A stretch of 64,000 bases of DNA from contig CAINDP010000044.1 of the NCBI GenBank assembly GCA_903847405.1, positions 20,459 through 84,458 on the forward strand, read 5' to 3'. The position numbers were made by a program, and so were the translations under genes. Positions 33,513 to 41,009 of the stretch are shown here, piece after piece. The notes beneath the pieces were generated by a model. It searched no databases, was not told the DNA's origin, and saw nothing but the letters and a program-made list of their open reading frames with translations. Numbering within the stretch: position 1 is the stretch's first letter; the number at the start of each line of letters is the position of its first letter. The DNA is from an uncultured Myxococcales bacterium. GTDB lineage: Bacteria > Myxococcota_A > UBA9042 > DTJE01.

Positions 33513-34070
33513 TCAACCCGCGCGCCGCAGCAGCACGGCACGGCTGAACCGGATCCCGGTCAGCGGCGTCGCCGAAAACCCTGCCGCCTTTGCCCGCGCC
33601 ACCTCGTCGTCGAACTGCGCACGGCCGACGTGAACCGACGGCTCGACCACCAGGAAGGTACCGCCCGGCGCCAGGGAATCGCGGACCTGGGCCAGGAAGG
33701 CATCGACGCCCGGCACCTCGTGCAGCATCCAGAACGCCAGGGCGAAGGCGATGCCGGGGGGCAGGGGCAGCGGCTCGGCGGGCTGGGCAGCCCGGGTTTC
33801 GATCCGCGACTGGAGCCCCTCCCGCGCGGCGCGCCGGTTCACGGCCTCCAGTTGCCGGGCCTGCAGGTCGATGGCGAGGACCCGCCCCGACGGGCCCACG
33901 GCGCGGGCCAGACCCAGCGAGAAGTGCCCCATGCCGCAGCCGATGTCGGCGACCATGTCCCCGGGGTGGACGAAGGGGCCGACGATGCGCTGCGGATCGT
34001 GGATCAGCCGGCGGACCGGGTTGTCGAACGTCCAGGTCAGCCACCAGGGACACAGGAAGGGGTGCGGCAT
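33513..34070 (-). CDS. SAM-dependent methyltransferase (small)
   Basis: 185 residues. The Rossmann core starts after WLTWTFDNPVRRLIHDPQRIVGPFV. Motif I is VADIGCGMGHFSLGLA, followed by LAIDLQARQLEAV and ALAFWMLHEVPG. Size and motifs fit the UbiE/Methyltransf_11-type cytoplasmic enzymes; the Trp-rich N-terminus may contact a lipid or hydrophobic substrate. The ATG at 34070 follows GGAGG with a short spacer. It is convergent with udk and divergent from the propeller/toroid lipoprotein. Substrate unknown. Confidence 0.87.
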   Translation of the reverse strand: MPHPFLCPWWLTWTFDNPVRRLIHDPQRIVGPFVHPGDMVADIGCGMGHFSLGLARAVGPSGRVLAIDLQARQLEAVNRRAAREGLQSRIETRAAQPAEPLPLPPGIAFALAFWMLHEVPGVDAFLAQVRDSLAPGGTFLVVEPSVHVGRAQFDDEVARAKAAGFSATPLTGIRFSRAVLLRRAG

Positions 34071-34171
34071 GGGGGCCTCCGGTTTGCGCCCCCCGGAGGA
34101 TAGCGCGGGTCGCCTGGAACGGGAACCTCGGACCCTGCGGAAAGGCGTGGATTGTCGTGCGGGTGTTGGCG

Positions 34172-34177
34172 TAGAAT
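34172..34177 (+). promoter_or_regulatory. -10 box of the propeller/toroid lipoprotein gene
   Basis: TAGAAT, 26 bases before the ATG at 34204. No good -35 is found at 16-18 bases; TTGTCG lies at a 14-base spacing. Confidence 0.35.
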
Positions 34178-34203
34178 CCCGCTGTTTCCACTGGGGGTTC
34201 GGA

Positions 34204-36696
34204 ATGCGCGTGCTGGGCTGTGCGATCGTGGCCATGATGCTGACGGTGGGGTGCGGGGGCGGGAGTACGGCGACGGACACGGCCCTGCCGGACGTGGCCG
34301 GGGACGTCACCCCCGACGTGCCGACGGACGTGCCCCAGGGCGACGTGCCCTCCGAAGAAGGGGACGTTCCGCTGGTGGATCTGCCCGAGGAAGTCGCCGA
34401 CGCGCCGGCGCTGCCGGACCCGGCCTTCATCCACGCGGTGCGCGAGCACGCGGACAAGGTCGTGGACTCGCCGGCGCTGATCGACGAGCCCGTGCAGTAC
34501 AGCATGGGCAGCATGCCGGACCCGGAGGTGCGGAAGATCGTCGTGGTGGGTGACACCGTGTGGGTGGGCACCGGCTCGGGCATCGCCCGCTACAACGCGG
34601 TCACGGACGTGTTCGACGGCATCGGGCTGCCCCAGGACCCCTCGCATCCCGGCCCCCTGGCCATGACCGTCCTGGACATGGCCGCTTCCCCGGACGGCAC
34701 CTTGATCGCCGTCGCGCTGCGGAACGCGTTCCATATCCTGGGGGCCGACGGGGACATCCTGCGTTCGTTCACCACCGAGGATCCCACCATCGCCATCGAC
34801 GTCCAGAACGACGGGTCGCTGGTCGTGGGAACCCAGACCGACATGTGGGCGGCGCCCGCGGCGGGCGATTTCACATCGATCGTGTATTCCGAAGGGTGGG
34901 ACGTCCGGGACGTGCTGTACGCCGGCGGCAGCCTGTTCACGGTGACGACCAGCGGCATGGTCTACCGGGACGACCAGCCCCTGACGTTGCCGGAGGAACC
35001 CGGTGTCGCGATCGGGCTGGCCCGGGCCGGCGACGACGGCGTGTTGATCGCGTGCACGAACGGCATCGCGCGGGCCGATTTCAGCGGGGACGTCGAAACG
35101 ATCCTGCTGCCGGGGAAGGGCGGGCTGCCGACCGACATGGTGACGTCGGCGGTGCAGTCCGGGAATTCCGTGCTGGTCGGGCACGCCATCGGCGCGTCGG
35201 CCGTCACGATCGCCGGCGGCGTTCCTGCGTCGGCCTTCGATCACTACGTGGGCGAGCGGTGGATTGCAAACAACGCGGTCATGGCCGTCGCGATCGATTC
35301 CAGCGGATCGCGCTGGCTGGGCACGCCCGGCGGCGCGACGCGCGTCCGGCTCAGCAACCGGCGCATCGCCGACAAGGTGGGCCCGACCTTCGATCTGTGG
35401 ATGGCCCATTTCTGGCGCATGGGCGGCTTCCTGATGTCCGACGCGGGGACCGACGACGCGTGGAACCCGACGGTCTGGACCACCAGCGACTACGACAACG
35501 ACGGTCTGTGGACCCAGATGGGCATCGGCGCGCTGTGCATGGCCTACAGCGTCACCCAGGACGAGAAGTACTACCAGGCCGCCCGCAAGGCCATGGACAA
35601 CATGTTCCTGCTGATCGACGTACCCGCCGTGGACTTCGAACAGACCAGCCTGGGCCGCGGGTTCATCACGCGCTCGCTGGTGCGGGAGGACGAGGGCGCG
35701 CTGTACACCAGCAAACTGACCCAGACGAACTGGCACCCGGTGACCTACAAGGGCCTCAACTACGTCTGGAAGGACGACACCTCGTCCGACGAAACCACCG
35801 GGCATTTCTTCGGCTTCCCCCTGTTCTACGACCTCTGCGCGAAGGACGACGCCGAGCGGGCCGCGGTGGCCGAGCATGCCGGGGCCCTGGCGAAGTACAT
35901 CGTGGACGGCGGGTACACCCTGCGGGACCTGGACGGCATGCCCACGTCGTTCGGGCACTACGAGCCGTCGCACGTCAGCATCGCGGTGGACGGCCTGGTG
36001 ACGTGCAGTGACAACGGGTACTCGATCGACGACTGCGTGGGCGCGATGTACGGCGCGGGTTGGCTGAACGGGATCGAGATTCTGGGCCACCTGCTGGCGA
36101 CCTGGCACATGACGGGCGACCGGTTCTTCTACGACGCCTACGAAACCCTCATCAGCACGCACCGGTATGACGAGGTTGCCGTAACCTCCCGGGACGCGGA
36201 AACCGTCACGAACCCGAAACTGGCGAACCACTCCGATCACGAACTGGCGATGCTGGCCTACGCGACCCTGATCCGGTACGAACCGAATGCCGACCGTCGG
36301 GCGAAGTGGATCGATTCGCTGCTGGGAATGTACGAGTTCGAAATCCCGGAACGGCAGCCCCTGTGGGCCGCCATCGTGGCCCTGGCGACGGCGGGCCAGG
36401 CGGAGGTCCCCGCGGCGGTCCAGACCCTGCGCGAAATGCCGCAGGACCTGCGGGATTGGGCCGTGGACAACACCCACCGGAAGGACGCGGTCCATGGACC
36501 CAGCGACCGCTTCGAGAACCCGCAGTGGACCACGGTCTTCCCGTATGACGAAATCCGCACGATGTGGTGGAACGGGAACCCCTACGCGGTGGCCGGCGGT
36601 TCCTGGGGCCGCAACACGGTCAGTCCCACCGCGTTCCAGTTGGCGTATTGGGCCCAGCGGTATGCCGGCATCCTGGTCGATCCGCCCGCGAAGTAG
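34204..36696 (+). CDS. Large lipoprotein: beta-propeller-like domain plus alpha/alpha-toroid-like domain
   Basis: 830 residues. The lipobox MLTVGC is followed by a ~70-residue linker of Asp-Val-Pro repeats. Residues about 105-390 contain repeated short strands (VVVGDTVWVGTGSGIARYN, SLVVGTQTDMWAA, SSGSRWLGTPGGATRV), as in propellers of the sensor-kinase 'Reg_prop' type. From about 400 the sequence turns helical with WTTSDYDNDGLWTQMGIGAL, AYSVTQDEKYYQAARKAM and GWLNGIEILGHLLATWHMTGD. This pattern resembles (alpha/alpha)6 barrels of glycoside hydrolases, lyases or epimerases. It would be anchored in the outer membrane. Function unknown; a surface polysaccharide-active or -binding protein is my best guess. 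Confidence 0.7.
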   Translation: MRVLGCAIVAMMLTVGCGGGSTATDTALPDVAGDVTPDVPTDVPQGDVPSEEGDVPLVDLPEEVADAPALPDPAFIHAVREHADKVVDSPALIDEPVQYSMGSMPDPEVRKIVVVGDTVWVGTGSGIARYNAVTDVFDGIGLPQDPSHPGPLAMTVLDMAASPDGTLIAVALRNAFHILGADGDILRSFTTEDPTIAIDVQNDGSLVVGTQTDMWAAPAAGDFTSIVYSEGWDVRDVLYAGGSLFTVTTSGMVYRDDQPLTLPEEPGVAIGLARAGDDGVLIACTNGIARADFSGDVETILLPGKGGLPTDMVTSAVQSGNSVLVGHAIGASAVTIAGGVPASAFDHYVGERWIANNAVMAVAIDSSGSRWLGTPGGATRVRLSNRRIADKVGPTFDLWMAHFWRMGGFLMSDAGTDDAWNPTVWTTSDYDNDGLWTQMGIGALCMAYSVTQDEKYYQAARKAMDNMFLLIDVPAVDFEQTSLGRGFITRSLVREDEGALYTSKLTQTNWHPVTYKGLNYVWKDDTSSDETTGHFFGFPLFYDLCAKDDAERAAVAEHAGALAKYIVDGGYTLRDLDGMPTSFGHYEPSHVSIAVDGLVTCSDNGYSIDDCVGAMYGAGWLNGIEILGHLLATWHMTGDRFFYDAYETLISTHRYDEVAVTSRDAETVTNPKLANHSDHELAMLAYATLIRYEPNADRRAKWIDSLLGMYEFEIPERQPLWAAIVALATAGQAEVPAAVQTLREMPQDLRDWAVDNTHRKDAVHGPSDRFENPQWTTVFPYDEIRTMWWNGNPYAVAGGSWGRNTVSPTAFQLAYWAQRYAGILVDPPAK

Positions 36697-36717
36697 GCCC
36701 CGCGCCGCGAGGCCGAT

Positions 36718-37281
36718 CTAGCCGACGTTCGAGCGCAGCGGCTTCGGCGTTCCGAAATCCTTCAGCCACGCACGATCCCGCGCACCGTCCCGCGCCTTCT
36801 TTTCCTGGAAGGCCGCCACCACTTCGGGCGGCAGGTGGGCGAAGGCGTCCTTCAGTTGCAGGGGGCGGCGCAGGGGCTCCTGGCCGATTTCCAGGGCGTC
36901 GCACAGGTAGATGATGCGATCACCCGAGTCCAGGCGATCGACGATGCGCAGTTCCATCCAGCCGCAGGTGCCGGGCAGGACCGGCAGCCCCGAGCGGGTC
37001 TGGCCCAGGGGGATGCCGGCGAACTTGTCCACGTCCTGGCTGGACGACAGGCCGAAGACCCGCAGCCACTCCAGTTGGTCCTCGGCCAGCAGGTGCAGGA
37101 CGAAGCGGCCGGTCTCGCGGATCAGCGTGTGCGTGAAGTTGAGGGGCGACAGGACCACGACGACCCGCGTGGCCTCGGGGACCAGGGACGCGGGGAGGGT
37201 CCAGGTGGTGACCTGTCCCGCGATGCGATCCCCGCTGCGCGCCGTGATGACGTAGACCTCGTGGTTCGTGTGCTGGAACAT
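36718..37281 (-). CDS. Flavin reductase-like (FMN-binding split barrel) protein
   Basis: 187 residues from the ATG at 37281, which has GGGGG at proper distance; the GTG two codons upstream in the track would be too close. VYVITARSGDRIAGQVTTWTLPASLVP and FVLHLLAEDQLEWLRVFGLSS are the core strands of flavin reductase-like domains that bind FMN. The Ser-Ser-rich FGLSSSQDVDKF segment is where members contact flavin. It is cytoplasmic. Reaction and partner are unknown. It lies 15 bases downstream of uppP on the same strand and is probably co-transcribed with it. Confidence 0.8.
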   Translation of the reverse strand: MFQHTNHEVYVITARSGDRIAGQVTTWTLPASLVPEATRVVVVLSPLNFTHTLIRETGRFVLHLLAEDQLEWLRVFGLSSSQDVDKFAGIPLGQTRSGLPVLPGTCGWMELRIVDRLDSGDRIIYLCDALEIGQEPLRRPLQLKDAFAHLPPEVVAAFQEKKARDGARDRAWLKDFGTPKPLRSNVG

Positions 37282-37296
37282 GCGCACCCCCGATCG

Positions 37297-38124
37297 TCAG
37301 GTGGCCTCGAGAACCTGGCTTGCCAGCAGCGCCAGCGTGACCAGCGCCAGGAGCATCCGGTACCAGCCGAAGCCGGCCAGGCTGCGCCGCGTGAGGTAGC
37401 CGACCATCCAGCGGATCGCCAGGGCTGCCGACACGAACGCGGCGACCAGTCCGATCGCGACGGACGCGCCGCCCAGGTTCGTCAGCATCGCCGCGCCCGA
37501 GGACAGCGTTTCCTTCCCGGTTGCGGCGAACAGGGTCACGACGCCCAGCAGGAAGCTGAATTCGACCGCCGCCGTCAGGCTGAGGCCCACTGCGAGGCCC
37601 CCGAGGATGGTCGCCAGGCTGCGGCTGACCCCGGGCCACATGGCGACCACCTGGACCAGGCCGATGACGAGGGCCGTGCGGGCGGTCAACTGCTCGATGG
37701 TGGCGCCGGCGCCGGCGTCGATGCCCTCCCGGCGGCGCGACACCCAGACGATGACCGCCCCGCCCACCAGCCACGCCGCGGCGACGACCCAAAGGTTGAA
37801 CAGCGAGGCCTTGATGACGCGACCGAACAGCAGGCCGACGACCCCCGCCGGGACGAAGGCCAGCACCAGGTGCAGGCCCAGGCGGAACCCCGCCGGATCG
37901 CGACCGACCAGGCCCCGGAAGACCGACCGGACGCGGGACCAGAACAGGCCGACGACCGCCAGGATCGCGCCGAACTGCACGATGATCGCGAATGCGGTGT
38001 CGGACTCGGTTTCGCCAATCCCCATCGCACGCTGGGCCAGGATCAGGTGGCCCGTGGACGACACGGGGAGGAACTCGGTGACGCCCTCGACGATGCCGAG
38101 GACCAGGGCCTGGAGCCAGTCCAT
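37297..38124 (-). CDS. uppP: Undecaprenyl-diphosphatase
   Basis: 275-residue integral membrane protein of the BacA/UppP family. EGVTEFLPVSSTGHLIL near the N-terminus and WPGVSRSLATI in the middle carry the catalytic Glu, Ser and Arg motifs. It dephosphorylates undecaprenyl diphosphate to recycle the lipid carrier for peptidoglycan and O-antigen synthesis, and can give bacitracin resistance. The ATG at 38124 follows GAGG. The ORF-track extension runs back through a hairpin element. A consensus promoter (38233-38261) would start transcription at the outer stem of that element, so the mRNA would have a ~100-base structured leader. Confidence 0.93.
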   Translation of the reverse strand: MDWLQALVLGIVEGVTEFLPVSSTGHLILAQRAMGIGETESDTAFAIIVQFGAILAVVGLFWSRVRSVFRGLVGRDPAGFRLGLHLVLAFVPAGVVGLLFGRVIKASLFNLWVVAAAWLVGGAVIVWVSRRREGIDAGAGATIEQLTARTALVIGLVQVVAMWPGVSRSLATILGGLAVGLSLTAAVEFSFLLGVVTLFAATGKETLSSGAAMLTNLGGASVAIGLVAAFVSAALAIRWMVGYLTRRSLAGFGWYRMLLALVTLALLASQVLEAT

Positions 38125-38155
38125 GACGACCTCACGAAAACCGGTTCGACTGTTC

Positions 38156-38234
38156 CTCTCGAGCGCGCAGGCGCAGGCGACGGGTTTCCTCAGGAAACTC
38201 TCGCCGTAGCCGAAGCCGACTCGGGACGATCCAA
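38156..38234 (-). repeat. Hairpin element, class 1, copy 2, in the uppP 5' leader
   Basis: Arms CTCGAG (38158) and CTCGGG (to 38225) pair with one G-T wobble. Inner stem GGCGA/TCGCC; apical GTTTCC-TCA-GGAAAC. The predicted uppP transcription start lies at its edge, so the whole element would be the first structure of the mRNA. Confidence 0.85.
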
Positions 38235-38261
38235 TGTACGACGGGGGAGGGGGGTGGTCAA
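38233..38261 (-). promoter_or_regulatory. Promoter of uppP
   Basis: On the minus strand: TTGACC, 17 bases, TACATT. The -10 overlaps the conserved TTGGATCG flank of the hairpin element. Confidence 0.55.
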
Positions 38262-38321
38262 CGTGACGGCCATCCGGCCGAAGGCGCAAGGGCGGACACC
38301 GGGCGCGCGATGGTCGTCCGA

Positions 38322-38350
38322 TTGACAGCAACCGGGGCCGCCGCTAGCAT
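38322..38350 (+). promoter_or_regulatory. Promoter of trpS, almost consensus
   Basis: TTGACA, exactly 17 bases, TAGCAT. Only eight bases separate the -10 from the ATG at 38359, so transcription should begin at or within two bases of the start codon. Confidence 0.65.
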
Positions 38351-38358
38351 CCGCGACC

Positions 38359-39342
38359 ATGAAGAAGCGCATCCTTTCCGGGATCCAGCCCTCAGGTCGC
38401 CTGCATGTCGGAAACTGGTTCGGCGCGATCCGCCAGCACGTGAGGCTGCAGGACGAAGGCCACGACTGTTTCTACTTCGTGGCCAACTACCACGCGTTGA
38501 CGTCCACGCAGGACCGCGAGCGTCTGACCGACGCGACGCGGCACATCGTGATGGGCTACCTGGCCCTGGGCATCGATCCGGAACGCAGCACGCTGTTCCT
38601 GCAGAGCGACGTGCCCCAGGTGGTCGAACTGGCGTGGTTCCTGAACTGCGTCTGCCCGATGGGCCTGCTGGAGCGCGCGACGTCCTACAAGGACAAGGTG
38701 GCGCGCGGCATGATGGCGAACGTCGGGTTGTTTGCCTACCCGGTCCTGCAGGCGGCGGACATCACGGCGTACGACGCGAACCTGGTGCCGGTGGGCGCGG
38801 ATCAAAAGCAGCACCTGGAAATCACGCGGGACCTGGTCGGCAAGCTGAACCAGGTGTACGGCGCGAACCTGCTGGTCGAACCCGAACCGTTCATCGTGGA
38901 ATCGGTGGCGGTCGTGCCGGGGCTGGACGGCCAGAAGATGTCGAAGTCCTACGACAACACCATCGAGATCTTCACGGCCCCGAAGGCGACGTCCAAGCGC
39001 GTGATGCAGATCGTGACGGACTCGACGCCCCTGGAAGACCCGAAGGACCCGGCGACGTGCAACGTGTTCGCGCTGCTGAAGCTGTTCGCGACCGCGGAAG
39101 AAACGGCGGAAATCGCCGATTCGTACCGCCGCGGGGGGTACGGGTACGGACACGCCAAGAAGCGCCTGGGCGAACTGGTCAACGAGGCCTTCGGGCCTGC
39201 CCGGGAGCGCTATGCCGAACTGGAGGCCCACCCCGATCACGTGACCGACGTGATGCGCGAGGGGGGGAAGAAGGCGAGGGCGGTGGCGGAAGCGACCCTG
39301 GCCCGCGTTCGCGAAGCCGCCGGGATCCTCACGAACCGCTGA
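38359..39342 (+). CDS. trpS: Tryptophanyl-tRNA synthetase
   Basis: 327 residues, typical for the bacterial enzyme. The class I signatures are SGRLHVGNWFGAI (HIGH-like, HVGN) and GQKMSKSYDN (KMSKS). AYPVLQAADITAYDANLVPVGADQKQHLE is the tryptophan- and tRNA-handling helix region. It charges tRNA-Trp in the cytoplasm. No Shine-Dalgarno precedes the ATG; with the promoter at 38322-38350 the mRNA is probably leaderless. It is divergent from uppP and convergent with the COG2509 flavoprotein gene. Confidence 0.95.
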   Translation: MKKRILSGIQPSGRLHVGNWFGAIRQHVRLQDEGHDCFYFVANYHALTSTQDRERLTDATRHIVMGYLALGIDPERSTLFLQSDVPQVVELAWFLNCVCPMGLLERATSYKDKVARGMMANVGLFAYPVLQAADITAYDANLVPVGADQKQHLEITRDLVGKLNQVYGANLLVEPEPFIVESVAVVPGLDGQKMSKSYDNTIEIFTAPKATSKRVMQIVTDSTPLEDPKDPATCNVFALLKLFATAEETAEIADSYRRGGYGYGHAKKRLGELVNEAFGPARERYAELEAHPDHVTDVMREGGKKARAVAEATLARVREAAGILTNR

Positions 39343-39375
39343 CGGGCGTCCGGCGCCGTCGCCCGGTCCTGCACC

Positions 39376-40995
39376 TCACGAATCCCACCCACGCCCCGGT
39401 TCGATGCGGGCCCACCGCGACACGATCGACTCCGCAGCCCGCAGGCCGTCCACCGCGGCAGACACGATCCCGCCCGCGTGGCCGGCGCCCTCGCCCGCGG
39501 GGAACAGGCCCGCGATGGGGGATTCGCAGGCGTCGTCCCGGGGAATGCGGACCGGGGAGGACGTACGGGTTTCGACCCCCGTCAGGATCGCATCGGGTCG
39601 GGCGAACCCGGCCATGCGGCGGTCCAGGAAGGGCAGGGCCGCGCGCAACGTGGCGGTCACGGGGCCGGGCAGGCACGCCGAAAGGTCGCAGGGCCGGACG
39701 CCCCGGGGGAAGGACGGCGCGATCCGACCGAAGGTCGTGGAATCGCGGCCCGCCAGGAAGTCCCCGACGGTCTGGGCGGGGCCGACATGGCCGCCGCCGC
39801 CGGCCTCGAAGGCCAGGCGCTCGTGGTGTCGCTGGAATTCGGCGCCCGACAGGGGGGTGCCGCCGGGGAAGTCTTCCGGACCGACGGTGACCACCAGCGC
39901 GCTGTTGGCGTTGCGGCCGTCCCGGGCGTGGAGGCTCATGCCGTTCGTGACGACGTGTCCCGGTTCGCTGCAGGCCGCGACCACGGTTCCGCCCGGGCAC
40001 ATGCAGAAGGTGTACGCACCGCGGCCCGACGGGGCCTGCCAGGCCAACTGGTACGATGCGGGCCCCAGGCGCGGGTGTCCGGCCAGATCGCGGTACTGGG
40101 CGCGGTCGATGTCCGCCTGGAGGTGCTCGATGCGGACACCCACGGCGAAGGCCTTGGGCTCCAGCGCCAGACCGCGCCGGACCAGCATGGCGAACGTGTC
40201 CCGCGCGCTGTGGCCGATGGCGAGGATCGCCGCGCCGCAGGGGATCCGCTCGCCCCCCCCGACCTCGACGCCGACGATGCGGCCTCCTTCGACGATCAGG
40301 TCCGTGACCGGCGCGTTGAAGCGGACCTCCGCGCCCAGGTCCAGCAGCGTCGCCCTCAGGACGCGGATCACGTCCCGGAGGCGATCGGTGCCCACGTGGG
40401 GGCGCCAGGACCAGGCGACCTCGTCGGGGGCCCCCGCGCGGACCAGTTCGTCGGTCACCAGGGCGCATCGCGGGTCCTTGATGCGTGTGGTCAGTTTTCC
40501 GTCGCTGAAGGTTCCGGCGCCGCCCTCGCCGAACTGCACGTTGCTGTCGGGGTCCAGGACGCCGGTGCTCCAGAACCGCGCGACCGCCCCGACGCGGGCC
40601 TCCACCGGATCGCCGCGTTCCAGCAGGATCGGCCGGTAGCCCAGGCGTGCCAGCAGCAGCCCGGCGAACAGACCCGCGGGCCCGGTGCCGATGACGACCG
40701 GGCGCGCGGCCAGGACCTGCGTGCCGGACGGGGGCGGGGCATAGTGGAAGTCGGGGGTCGGCTCGACGTCGGCATCGCCGTGCAGGCAGGCGAGGGCGCC
40801 GGCCTCGTCCCGGACCGCGACGTCCACGGACAGGACGAAGGCCAGGGCGCCCCGGCGGCGGGCGTCGACGGAGCGGCGGACCACGCGCAGCGACCGGATC
40901 CGGCCGGTTCCCACGCGCAGGCGGGCCGCGACGATACCCAGGACCTTGTCGTCGTCGGCTTCGACCGGCACCCGGACACCGGACACGCGGATCAC
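39376..40995 (-). CDS. FAD-dependent oxidoreductase of the COG2509 type
   Basis: 539 residues from a GTG with GGAGG five bases upstream. A ~100-residue N-terminal domain (VIRVSGVRVPVEADDDKVLGIVAARLRV ... VVRRSVDARRRG) precedes the FAD-binding GTGPAGLFAGLLLARLG. FGEGGAGTFSDGKLTTRIKD and the closing PAGEGAGHAGGIVSAAVDGL are family hallmarks. CMCPGG and the HxSARDTF segment are also conserved in COG2509. These proteins are cytoplasmic flavoproteins of unknown reaction. The gene starts 14 bases after the multihaem cytochrome stop on the same strand, so they may share a transcript. Confidence 0.88.
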   Translation of the reverse strand: MIRVSGVRVPVEADDDKVLGIVAARLRVGTGRIRSLRVVRRSVDARRRGALAFVLSVDVAVRDEAGALACLHGDADVEPTPDFHYAPPPSGTQVLAARPVVIGTGPAGLFAGLLLARLGYRPILLERGDPVEARVGAVARFWSTGVLDPDSNVQFGEGGAGTFSDGKLTTRIKDPRCALVTDELVRAGAPDEVAWSWRPHVGTDRLRDVIRVLRATLLDLGAEVRFNAPVTDLIVEGGRIVGVEVGGGERIPCGAAILAIGHSARDTFAMLVRRGLALEPKAFAVGVRIEHLQADIDRAQYRDLAGHPRLGPASYQLAWQAPSGRGAYTFCMCPGGTVVAACSEPGHVVTNGMSLHARDGRNANSALVVTVGPEDFPGGTPLSGAEFQRHHERLAFEAGGGGHVGPAQTVGDFLAGRDSTTFGRIAPSFPRGVRPCDLSACLPGPVTATLRAALPFLDRRMAGFARPDAILTGVETRTSSPVRIPRDDACESPIAGLFPAGEGAGHAGGIVSAAVDGLRAAESIVSRWARIEPGRGWDS

Positions 40996-41009
40996 CAGGA
41001 CCTCCAGCG

